Positions 38,101-48,844 of a stretch of DNA of 64,000 bases are shown one piece after another. Each line of letters begins with the position of its first letter. Within the stretch, counting starts at the first letter, position 1. Source of the stretch: Megalobrama amblycephala (Eukaryota > Chordata > Actinopteri > Cypriniformes > Xenocyprididae). The notes below the pieces were generated by a model. The model was not told the DNA's origin. It made no database searches and saw nothing but the letters and a program-made list of their open reading frames with translations. Position numbers and translations under genes: made by a program. Where the stretch lies: contig NC_063066.1 of NCBI RefSeq assembly GCF_018812025.1, positions 5,431,882-5,495,881 on the forward strand. The letters run 5' to 3'.

Positions 38101-40085
38101 CAAGAACCATTGAGGATCGTTCTCGTGTTACGCAGCACGTTTGAGCTTCCTCAAGAACCAATGAGGTTCGTTCTCGTGTTACGCAGCACGTTTGAGCTTC
38201 CTCAAGAACCAATGAGGTTCGTTCTCGTGTTACGCAGCACGTTTGAGCTTCCTCAAGAACCAATGAGGTTCATTCTGGTGTTACGCAGAACGTGTGAGCT
38301 TCATCAAGAACCAATGAGGTTCATTCTCGTGTTACGCAGCACGTTTGAGCTTCTACAAGAACCAATGAGGTTCATTCTCGTGTTACGCAGCACGTTTGAG
38401 CTTCCTCAAGAACCAATGAGGTTCATTCTCGTGTTACGCAGCACGTTTGAGCTTCAGCAAGAACCAATGAAGTTCATTCTCGTGTTACGCAGCACGTTTG
38501 ATCTCCTACAAGAACCAATGAAGTTCATTTTCGTGTTACGCAGCACGTTTGAGCTCCTACAAGAACCAATGAGGTTCATTCTCGTGTTACGCAGCACGTT
38601 TGAGCTCCTACAAGAACCAATGAAGTTCATTCTCGTGTTACGCAGCACGTTTGAGCTCCTACAAGAACCAATGAGGTTCATTCTCGTGTTACGCAGCACG
38701 TTTGAGCTTCAGCAAGAACCAATGAGGTTCATTCTCGTGTTACGCAGCACGTTTGAGCTTCCTCAAGAACCAATGAGGTTCGTTCTCGTGTTACGCAGCA
38801 CGTTTGAGCTTCCTCAAGAACCAATGAGGTTCGTTCTCGTGTTACGCAGCACGTTTGAGCTTCCTCAAGAACCAATGAGGTTCGTTCTCGTGTTACGCAG
38901 CACATTTGAGCTTCAGCAAGAACCAATGAAGTTCATTCTTGTGTTACGCAGCACGTTTGAGCTTCAGCAAGAACCAATGAGGTTCATTCTCGTGTTACGC
39001 AGCACGTTTGAGCTTCCTCAAGAACCAATGAGGTTCGTTCTCGTGTTACGCAGCACGTTTGAGCTTCCTCAAGAACCAATGAGGTTCGTTCTCGTGTTAC
39101 GCAGCACGTTTGAGCTTCAGCAAGAACCAATGAGGTTCATTCTCGTGTTACGCAGCACGTTTGAGCTTCAGCAAGAACCAATGAGGTTCATTCTCGTGTT
39201 ACGCAGCACGTTTGAGCTTCCTCAAGAACCAATGAGGTTCGTTCTCGTGTTACGCAGCACGTTTGAGCTTCCTCAAGAACCAATGAGGTTCGTTCTCGTG
39301 TTACGCAGCACGTTTGAGCTTCCTCAAGAACCAATGAGGTTCGTTCTCATGTTACGCAGCACGTTTGAGCTTCCTCAAGAACCAATGAGGTTCATTCTCG
39401 TGTTACGCAGCACGTTTGAGCTTCTGCAAGAACCAATGAGGTTCATTCTCGTGTTACGCAGCACGTTTGAGCTTCTGCAAGAACCAATGAGGTTCATTCT
39501 CGTGTTACGCAGCACGTTTGAGCTTCTGCAAGAACCAATGAGGTTCATTCTCGTGTTACGCAGCACGTTTGAGCTTCCGCAAGAACCAATGAGGTTCATT
39601 CTCGTGTTACGCAGCACGTTTGAGCTTCCGCAAGAACCAATGAGGTTCATTCTCGTGTTACGCAGCACATTTGAGCTTCAGCAAGAACCAATGAGGTTCA
39701 TTCTCGTGTTACACAGTTTATTAACTAACTAAAGTTAAAAAAGCGAAATCAAGTGAAAGCAAGTTAAATTGAGCTTCTGTTTGTTTTCTAATCAATGTTT
39801 ATATGTGTTAATAAAATCCTAAATTCAATGTGTTCATCATATAAAGCGATTGTGTCTCTTCAAACGACTTGGATTAAACTGCTTGATTCATATAAATTTA
39901 TTTTACAGTCTCTTGTTTGAAGCATCAGAATTTTGGGTGAATAGACTTCAAATGAAAAAATCTGAAATCTCTCATAATTCATTAAAAATATCTGTGTTTG
40001 TGTTCTGAAGTTAAACAAAACTCTTGAGCAGCATGAGGGTGATTTAATAATGTCAGAATTGTTTTTATTTTGGGGTGAACTTCCC
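35179..40085. mobile_element. TTAA-type fold-back element expanded by an internal 51-bp tandem array
   Basis: The left end AGGGTTAGTTCACCC follows TTAA (35175-35178). The right end reads TTTTATTTTGGGGTGAACTT at about 40062-40081, the family's inverse end with its last bases lost. The arms 35179-35540 and 39785-40085 are inverted copies: GACACAATCGCTTTATATGA near 35426 pairs with TCATATAAAGCGATTGTGTC near 39838. The loop is occupied by the minisatellite 35551-39715. The right end lies 91 bp before the acceptor of the last coding exon. Confidence 0.82.
35551..39715 (+). repeat. 51-bp minisatellite, about 81 tandem copies (4.17 kb)
   Basis: The unit is 51 bp (17 codons). On the + strand it reads M[K/R]F[I/V]LVLRSTFEL[QLP]QEP in one frame without any indel across the whole array. 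Three units carry the same TAA (35629, 36853, 37873), so the frame is divided into open runs of 397, 324 and 608 codons. The other two + frames contain a stop in the unit. Variation sits at a few positions (AAG/AGG, ATT/GTT, CAG/CTA/CCT/CTG) and is mostly amino-acid changing, which argues against protein constraint. No start context, promoter or splice site supports a gene. Each unit carries about three CpGs and, in most units, AACCAATGA. It is most simply a young satellite in a transposon loop. Confidence 0.97.
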
Positions 40086-40176
40086 AGCTTCTGGCTTTTT
40101 ACATTTTTCTCTCTCACAAGCACCTGGAAGTGGTGGCATGGTTTAACATTATGTTCCTTTTGCTGTTTCACCACAG

Positions 40177-40445
40177 GTGCTCTCGCTGTATTGATCCCGG
40201 AGCTTGACCTCGTCATCTCTCTGGTGGGCTCCGTGAGCAGCAGCGCTCTGGCCCTCATCATTCCTCCTCTGCTTCAGATCATCACCTTCCATAATGAAGA
40301 CATGAAGCTCTGGGTGATAGTCAAGGACATCATCATCAGTCTCATTGGCTTTGTAGGCTTTGTGGCAGGGACGTACATCTCCATCCAGGAGATCGTGGCA
40401 CGTAACGGCAGCAGACACAACAGCACGCACCCTCAGCTCTTGTGA
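40177..40445 (+). CDS. slc36a1: SLC36A1-like transporter, terminal coding exon
   Basis: The acceptor is a pyrimidine-rich TTTTGCTGTTTCACCACAG. The exon completes the split Cys codon and encodes the last membrane segments: [29 protein letters not shown], then [20 protein letters not shown] and a short polar tail ending HNSTHPQLL, with TGA at 40443-40445. The [20 protein letters not shown] block is essentially the wording of vertebrate SLC36A1, supporting that paralogue. The last three exons total 543 nt (180 codons plus stop), which closes the frame exactly. A potential N-glycosylation sequon (NST) lies in the tail; whether it faces the lumen is not known. Confidence 0.94.
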
Positions 40446-41850
40446 ATGTTTACAGAGTGACAGATAAAATGTAGGCTGTACAGACCCACTGAATCATTTA
40501 CTCACTACAGGCTCCTTTGATTTCTGCTGAATTCCACTTGGGATTCTTCTTACTGAATGTCCGTAGATGGCTCATGGATTTTTTAGATGTTTTGTCCTTC
40601 AGTTTTTGCAGCACTGAAGTCCGTATCGAGTTACATGGGTTTCAGAGTACTTGTTTTAAAATCTTTTGGGTCAAACGTAGCCAAATTTTAAGCTGAACGT
40701 TATCAGAATAATCTCTGTATTGTTTGTCTTTGTTGTTTACAGTGTTTCAACGAACAGATTCTCAGTAAGTATTTTCTTTTTTTTTTTGTCACATTCAGTT
40801 GGATTTGTCTGGTTCACATATGCTGTGTACTCATTCTGAGTGCTTGAAATGGAAAAGAATTGACGTGGATAGTGATTTCTGCTTGTAATTGTGTATTAGA
40901 ATTTTTAGGGCTCTTGATTTCGAGACCAAAATCAAATTATTTACTTCTGGATATTACACACAGACTCATCCTAGACTTGTTTTGTAAACATGTGGAAAAT
41001 TCATTCGAAGTACAGAATGTTTTATGTTTGCACAATTACACAATACCCAGTACCTCTCAATCTCAACTAAGATCAATGGTTCTGAAACAATGTTATCTGC
41101 ACAATTAATGCTGTTTTAGTCGTTTTTATTGATTTACAATTTTAAATATTTTTTTATAAATATATTTAATGTTTTTTTTTTAAGTATGTCTTATCAACCA
41201 TCTCATTAAAAATGTTTTAACAGTTAGTAGATGCCATCTGGGACTCGTCTAGAAGAGAAATATTTAATATAACATTCAGTTTTTTCTGTTTTTCCTGATT
41301 GCAGCATTATTATTCAAAGATAATCAAAGTCTTTTTTTCCCCAATAACTATATATGACCTGATCTCATTCACTTTATTTTTAAAACATAATACTGGTACG
41401 GTTGTGTTAAATGCTTATTACTGAGGTACTTGAATATTGTTTTGTATCAATCTGCTGTATATATTGATGGCAGTGCCAAAATTTTTATTGTTGTTTTTGA
41501 TCATTTATTGTATCATAGACTAGCTTGCACTCATTTACAGCTATTTTAATTGCAGTGTTATTTGTTATGGATTTGTCGTTTCATGGATTTTTTTTTTTTT
41601 TTTTTTTGGGCCTTATTGTACATATACTGTATTTTTTGTCCATGCTCTCCTTCTTTAAACTTGGTGAAATTATGTAAAGATGATATTCAAAAAAAAAAAA
41701 AAAAAAAAAATGGACAGACATCGCATTACTTGTTCATTTATTTGTTGATTATCAACATGAGAGTTGCTTGGTCCACCAGTTGAGTTTCCTCATTGTATCT
41801 GCAGGCTGGTATGTGCTCTGTGGTTGAATTAAAGAATGGATAGCCTGTGT
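40446..41850 (+). other. slc36a1: Probable 3' UTR of the SLC36A1-like gene, with ATTAAA signal
   Basis: AT-rich sequence free of recognised transposons follows the stop codon. It has a T run at 41590-41608 and an A run at 41689-41710. The best polyadenylation signal is ATTAAA at 41828-41833, followed within 40 bases by TG-rich sequence (TGTGTTGATG…AAGTGT). The end point is inferred; no canonical AATAAA was noticed between the stop and this point. Confidence 0.5.
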
Positions 41851-41869
41851 TGATGTTTACAAGTGTACT

Positions 41870-42880
41870 GCCTCTTCTTCATGTGTGATTTTTCTCTCTG
41901 CATCTGTAGTGGTTTCCAACCGAGAGTATGCATGCTCCAACGGTACTTTTTTGTAAGATTTTGTATTTTGAAATGATGTTGAAATACTTCCCGTCTTACA
42001 GGGTGACTGTTGGCAGTTGTTAAATGTGGCTTTAGTCACATTAGTTTTAGACATTTTAGAAAGAGCAACACTTCAGGAGGTGCATTTATTAAGGTAGTGC
42101 TTGGTTGCCGGTTTATTCAAACCGAGTCAGTGTCTGTGAAAAGCTCAGATGAATTTAACACATGCAGTCAATCCCTTTAGTTGTGGCTGTTTAGATAGAG
42201 GTGCCTGTCTGTGACGTATACCAATATGGCATTGATGCTTTTTGTGAAGGGAAAATGACTTTGCACTGAGTAATACAAAGCAGATTTCGTCAATGAACAT
42301 CAGCATGGCTATGATTACCATACATATAGCTTTGTTTAATCATTCATTTTTATTTCCATTACCTTTCTTTTGATATGACTTTTGCACAAATGAACGAGCT
42401 GAGAATGTTGATTTGTCATCCACAACTCTTTCATTGAAGTTGCATCATGGCGAAGCATTTGATTGGTTGGGATGGGAAAGGCTGACATCCACAATACTGT
42501 GTCAGAGATTGCAATAACAATGTTTTGTTCTTAGACAGATTAAAAGGAAATTGCTATGGCTATAAAATGCCGTGTGGACTAAAGACAAGTTTTGAACATG
42601 TTCTATTATGTAGTTCCGGGCCTCAAATGTTTTTACTTTTCTTCATCTGCTCGACAACAAACAAAGATCTCCTAGTGTCTAGCAGTTTGTAGGATGCGAG
42701 GAAGGTCAAGTAATATTCGACTTGTGTCAAGACTCATTACAGAAATGTTTCCTGTTCAATACAAGTCAAGCTCTGTGGACATTGACTGTGGCATGCTGTC
42801 GAATACAATAGGCAGTAACTTTGGAGGCCTATGGGAAAAGGCATCCCACTGAGTTTAAAAGTAAAAATGGGGGCTTATAC
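41870..42880. other. Intergenic stretch without recognised genes
   Basis: This is the space downstream of the transporter gene. No repeat ends or coding motifs were seen. Confidence 0.4.
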
Positions 42881-42883
42881 TGT

Positions 42884-43450
42884 TAAAGTCCCCATGTAGT
42901 CAATAATTTTATCCTTTAAAACTAATCTTTAATCACCAAAATGACATATTTAAATGTTTTTTTTTTTTTTTTTTTCTGTGAAAAAGTATACGTGGAACCA
43001 TGAATATGCAAATTAGCCCCGCCTCCACTCACACCAGATCAGAGATCCACTCGGTCAACTTTACTCTAGTAGAGAAGTGGATTATACAGGGTCGTCTACA
43101 AGTTGATGAATCAGAATTGTAATGCATTTTATGTATCGCTCTTTACATCATTGGACACATAACGGTAATTAATATGATTGGCCTTTGACTACGTTATCAA
43201 ACAGCTCATAATGTGTTGCTAATGTTACACAAACCATTTTCCCATTCGCCATCTCCGTCTGCCTTCTAAAAATCAGTATCCTTAGAAACGCTTTGAACAA
43301 CTTAGAACGTCAGAAAGTTAATGATATGCTAAAGCCCGCATGCACATTGACGTGATTGGTTACAAGGTAGTTTGTGATGTAAGAAACACCGACAATTTCA
43401 AACTGCGTTTCTGAGACTTTGAGCCTTTGGTTCACTGCAGTTTTAAGGAG
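42884..43450. repeat. Dispersed repeat, second copy of the 18204-18450 family
   Basis: It begins AAAGTCCCCATGTAGTCAAT after a TTAA-like site and shares ATGCAAATTAGCCCCGCCTC with the copy at 18340. The right border near 43450 is uncertain (CACTGCAGTTTTAAGG). A T run lies at 42958-42976. Confidence 0.6.
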
Positions 43451-43503
43451 AAAATACTCAGCAATGGTTGTTGACTTATGAATTTGCATATGGTTTGTCT
43501 TAA

Positions 43504-44330
43504 AGGGGACCTATAATGCCCCTTTTACAAGATGTAATATAAGTCTCTGCTGTCCCCAGAATGTGTCTGTGAAGTTTCAGCTCAAAATACCCCACAGATC
43601 ATTTATTATAGCTTATTTGGGTGTGAGCAAAAACACACTGTTTTTTTGTGTGTCCCTTTAAATGCAAATGAGCTGCTGCTCCCGCCCCCTTGCCAGAAGA
43701 GGGCGGAGCTTTAACAGCTCATGCTTCGGTTGCTCCACAACAACAAAGCTGGAGAATCTCACGCAGCCAAAATGAGGATTGTCAGTAACGGTGTTCAGCC
43801 TTACATTGTTCAAACCGGAGTCGACACTGATGGAGAGGAAGAAGTTACAACTTTTAGACGTTTCTGAATGGTTAGTGGATACATTTATGTAGTTGCTGTG
43901 GAGTTGATTCAACTCATCCACTAGCATGTGCCGTCATGTTAATCTTTTGTGCAAATCCAGTGTTGAATTGACCCTCGTTTGTGAAGCAGTCCGGTGTAAA
44001 ATGACGGCATGACAACAACACTCTACTACAACAACTCTTCCTCTTCTCTAAAGCAGCCCAACATGGCCTCATCCCCTTTGTTGTGTGTTTTCGGGGGCGG
44101 GGTTTATGTAAATTTTAGGGTTAGTGATGTCACCAACCCAAGAAGAAGCTCGTTGTAGTCCCTACCAGCCATTTGTTGTAGTCTTTAAACAAAGATAATT
44201 GTTTAAAAGAAAATATCTCTCTTTGCATTGAACTTTGAGCGTCATAACTTTGCAGATGTTGTTTATGCTCAAACAGCAACATTACACACTAACTAAAGTT
44301 AAAAAAGTGAAATCACAATCAACCACCACT
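43504..44330. mobile_element. TTAA-flanked element AGGGGACC…CCACT, copy 2 of 2 (827 bp)
   Basis: TTAA lies at 43500-43503 and 44331-44334. It matches 33424-34261 nearly base for base in the same orientation, with a handful of small indels (for example around 43616-43622 and 43838). The pair brackets the minisatellite and the terminal exon of the transporter gene. Confidence 0.82.
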
Positions 44331-45030
44331 TTAAAGCTTATTAAAAACTCCACACAGACATATAGACAACATTTAAAAACTTGATTTTCACCACAGGTGG
44401 TCTTTAAATTATTAAATTCTTCCATACAGTAGTGAGTATTATTTGAGGTGTCACATTATCAACTGATTTAGCTTCAAGACCCAGCTTTCGCATTGAACAT
44501 CAAGTGGTAACCCAACACAGAAACTGTTTATTGTGTAATTTCAAGGTTTCATGCTCTCGGCAGCCAGTAATTCACCACACAAAACATATTGTGTTCGGCA
44601 CAAACCATGTTTACTCTCTCAGCAAGTGAACCTGTATTCAATATAGTCTGGTTCATGCTTTCTCCTTGTGTATTTTTCCTTTATGGTATTTGAGGACTAT
44701 GATACAACCTATCCACACTGGCATCTGTGTAATTTGGCCAGCTTCTACCAAGAGAAATGAACTTTATGAGTTTTGACATCAACAAAAAATATGGGAAGCG
44801 TGTCATGACTCATGATAAAGTTACATGGTTGTCCAGTTGTAAACGAGTTTAATAAGTAACATGTTATTGCATGCGGCTACACAATATAAATAAATAGTAT
44901 TTGCTTGGACATAAAATATTGATTATATGAGTTTATTACTGAGCAAATTATTGAATTATTTTACTTACTGTTGCTAAAAAAAATAGTCCATTACAAATGT
45001 CCAAAACAAGTGGCTTGAACTACAATCAAT

Positions 45031-46320
45031 GGTCACACTTTATATGATGTGTCTTTAACTATGTACTTGAATAAAAACATAATTATTAGTTAAAATGTAC
45101 TTATTGTGTTTGTTGTTTTGCAAAACACTTCTGAGGTGTGAGACGGGTAAGGTTTGTGACAGGTTTGGTGGTATGGGTGGGTTTAAAGGTGCCATCGAAT
45201 GGAAAATTGAATTTATCTTGGCATAGTTGAATAACAAGAGTTCAGTACATGGAAATGACATACAGTGAGTCTCAAACTCCATTGTTTCCTCCTTCTTATA
45301 GAAATCTCATTTGTTTAAACGACCTCTGAAGAACAGGCGAATCTCAACATAACACCTACTGTTACGTAACAGTCGGGATCATTAATATGTATAACCCCAA
45401 TATTTGCATATGCCGACCCATGTTCAAGGCATTAGACAAGGGCAGGCAGTATTAACGTCTGGATCTGTGCACAGCTGAATCATCAGACTAGGTAAGAAAG
45501 CAAGAACAATAGTGAAAAATGGCAGATGGAGCAATAATAACTGACATGATCCATGATATCATGATATTTTTAGTGATATTTGTAAATTGTCTTTCTAAAT
45601 GTTTCGTTAGCATGTTGCTAATGTACTGTTAAATGTGGTTAAAGTTACCATCGTTTCTTACTGTATTCACGGAGACAAGAGCCGTCGCTATTTTCATTTT
45701 TAAACACTTGCAGTCTCTATAATTCATAAATACAACTTCATTCTTTATAAATCTCTCCAACAGTGTGTAATGTTAGCTTTAGCCACGGAGCACTATCAAA
45801 CTCATTCAGAATCAAATGTAAACATCTAAATAAATACTATACTCATATGATCTGATGTATGCATGCAGCATGCATGACGAACACTTTGTAAAGATCCATT
45901 TTGAGGCTTATATTAGCTGTGTAAACTTTGTTTATGCTGTTTAAGGCAAGCGTGAGCTCCGTGGGCGGGGAGCGTGAGGAATTAAAGGGGGCGCAGCCTG
46001 AATCGGCGCATATTTAATGATGCCCCAAAATAGGCAGTTAAAAAAATAATAAAAAAAAAACTATGGGGTATTTTGAGCTGAAACTTCACAGACACATTCA
46101 GGGGACACCTTAGACTTATATTACATCTTGTAAAAAAAAACGTTCGATGGCACCTTTAAGGGTGGGTTAAGGGAAGGGTCAACAGTGTAATTACAGATGT
46201 AATTACAGAAATTAGTTACAGTACATGCAGGTATTTTTTAAGTACAATGTATAAACATGTATGTACACAATAAGTGCATTGTATCAAATGATTTACCAGG
46301 ATGAGTGCACTTATATCCAG
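45031..46320. mobile_element. Fish MITE with GGGTGGGTTAAGGG core, split by a TTAA element
   Basis: The outer sequence (GGTCACACTTTATATGATGT at the left; GTACACAATAAGTGCATTGT at the right) resembles a common fish repeat whose arms carry 'TGTACTTATTGTGTT' inverted on the other side. It is interrupted at its GGGTGGGT/TTAA core by 45187-46155. Outer borders are approximate. Confidence 0.55.
45187..46155. mobile_element. TTAA-flanked AGGTGCC element, uninterrupted copy (969 bp)
   Basis: The AGGTGCCATCGAATGG left end and the inverse right end CGTTCGATGGCACCT lie between TTAA copies (45183-45186, 46156-46159). It is the reverse-complement counterpart of 10489-12829 without the hAT. It contains TGAGCTGAAACTTCACAGAC, shared with the AGGGGACC family. 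There is no transposase. Confidence 0.85.
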
Positions 46321-46446
46321 TATTGCCATAGTCAATGTTGATGATTTGGAAATATCTGACTGCTGAATGGTACCAGTGACCAATCAAAATCAGGGATTAC
46401 AGAAAGCCCTGTCATAAGAAATTACATCATAGCAAACTCATCTTAA

Positions 46447-47030
46447 AGGGTTAGTTCACCCAAAAATGAAAATTCTGTCATTAATTACTCACCCTCATGT
46501 TGTTCCAAACCCGTAAGACCTTCGTTCATCTTTAGACACAAATTAAGATATTTTTTGATAAAATCTGATGGCTCAATAAGGCCTGCATTGACAATAAGAT
46601 AACTAACACTTTAAAATGCCCAGAAAGCTACTAAAGACATATTTAAAACAGTTCATGTGACTACAGTGGTTCAACCTTAATGTTATGAAGCGACGAGAAT
46701 ACATTTTGCGCACCAAAAAAACAAAATAACGACTTTATTCAACAATATCTAGCGAGGGGTGATTTCAAAACACTGCTTCATGAAGCTTCGGAGATTTATG
46801 CATCTTTTGTTTCGAATCAGTGGTTCGGAGCGTGTATCAAACTGCCAAAGTCACGTGATTTCAGTAAACGAGGCTTTGTTATGTCATAAGTGTTTCGAAA
46901 TTTCGATGGTTCACCACTGGGGGGCGTGACTTTAGCAGTTTGATATGCGCTCCGAACCACTGATTCGAAACAAAAGATTTGTAAAGCTTCGAAGCTTCAT
47001 AAAGCAGTGTTTTGAAACTGCCCATCACGG
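46447..47030. mobile_element. TTAA-type AGGGTTAGTTCACCC element, right end lost
   Basis: It follows TTAA (46443-46446). The interior is closely related to 128-680, including the inverted CAAACTGCC…GGCAGTTTG-type blocks around 46845-46950 and the CACCACTGGGGGGCGTG block. It stops abruptly near 47030, without its right arm. Confidence 0.75.
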
Positions 47031-48844
47031 ATTAATTGTTCACCACAAGACTAACGATATGCACTAACAAAGTAAATAGGCTCAATTTTGATTTCACGAC
47101 TTCGACTTTAACACATATCATGTGTAATTATATATTCAGTTCATTGGCCTGCCTGGAACAATTTAATCATGTCCAGCCATAGACGCTACTTGACTGTCTA
47201 TCTCTTGAGCAAAGCTTAAGCAGTGTTGTAGGATACCTTTAACTGTGATTTGGGCTTTCTGTGAGCTTCAGCATCTGTGTGACGTTTCCCTGTTTTATTC
47301 TGAAGCCCTGAGGCATAAATCTACCATCTACAAGCTATTTGTCCTTTCTGACCCACAAAGCTCCCTGTCAGAGATCTATAGTCAAACCTGCTCTGAATGG
47401 TTAATGATGACTGGCAGCACACCATGAAGAAAACTGCCCTGGGCAAGGGTTCGATTCTAACGTGTGTTGACTTGTGAGTATTTATTCTTTGTTGTAACAA
47501 CATACATCTTGCCAAGCATGTACTTCTGGTGTTCATCTATGAAAACAACCATATGTCAGAAAAGGTTTCTTTACTTCTAAGTAAAACACAGCATTCTTTC
47601 CCCACAGTGGAGTGAATATTTCATATATTTTCTTATGTTGCACAGTGATCAAATTTTATTAGGACTTAATTTCTGTTAAACATTGTTCTGGGAATGAATG
47701 CAGCACTCAGATTCCAGGTGCATTCATAGGAATGTCAACATATAAAAATATGATTGTTTAATAAATATTTGATCAGAAAAATGTGCAGAGTGGAGATTTC
47801 AAATAAAACAGCATTACACTTTATGATTTCCAACCACCTTTACGCACAAAAACACAAATATTTGTAGGATGCATGGAAGTGTTTTCCATTGGAACACTTA
47901 ATATATTGTTTGTGCATTTTTGAAACATTCAAGAATCAGTTCATTTGTATTGATATATATATGTGTGAAATAATTTAGAATAAATCATACACTCTTTTTT
48001 TGTAATTGAGGTAATTTCATTTAGCATAACCCTATTACTTCAGCAAAAATATGCTCATAAATGTAATCTATTCAAATCTCATATATCCTATATCTTCATT
48101 AATACATACTTTAATTCATTCATAAGATAGATATATTTTCTTATTAAGAAATAAATATCAAGTCTCTCTAAATATGGGACTTCTGTCACCCTAATAAAAT
48201 TGATTTAATGGAGTTAATTAAATTGAGATTAAATGATATGTAGAACTTAATTATAACCTGAAAATTATCTCAACATTTCTCCTAATAACTTGTTTGACAT
48301 GCTCCATTAACACTAATTGTTTTGCTAGATCTTTATCCAGTGGAATCAAATATTTAACATGTAAATGAGACAGCATTAAAAAAAAATCACATGACATGTT
48401 TTAAAGCAATAGCATTTCAGAAAATATTTAAATAAATAGTAATAATATAATATAATATATAAATATAAATGTATTATATTTAAACATTTTCAGGCATTTG
48501 AATTTTCAACAAAATCAGTACATTGATTTTAAATCAATTCAAGCACTATTTTAATTAAAAATAGTCTTTATCAAGGGTTTTGTTTAGATTTAGGACACCA
48601 TCTTTTACATGTAGATGCCAATTAAATATTTAAATAAGAACTTGATAATGATAATGTAAACAAGAAACTCAAGTTCAAACATATATAATTCTGTGCAAAT
48701 TTAAGCGTGTACATACAGTGACTCAAAATATGACCATATTTGGTATAACAAAATTCAAACATTCAAATGACAAAAGATGCATCATTACATTTGAATAACT
48801 TACAAATGTTAAGAAAGACACAGTGCTTGTCTCATTGTGAAAAC
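47031..48844 (-). other. Intergenic DNA and probable 3' UTR of the melatonin receptor
   Basis: Strongly AT-rich, with no transposon ends recognised. The part nearest 48844 should be the receptor's 3' UTR on the minus strand. Several candidate polyadenylation signals exist in reverse complement (TTTAAT, TTTATT, for example near 48550), but none can be chosen from sequence alone. Confidence 0.4.

Noticed and set aside
35551..39715. CRISPR-like repeat array
   Set aside because: Units are contiguous, with no unique spacers, and the window is vertebrate DNA.
35662..39732. Open frames of 397, 324 and 608 codons in the 51-bp array as a repetitive protein gene
   Set aside because: The openness follows from a 51-bp unit with no stop in one frame and no indels. 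Unit variants are mostly amino-acid changing, three units carry the same stop, and there is no start, promoter or splice context.
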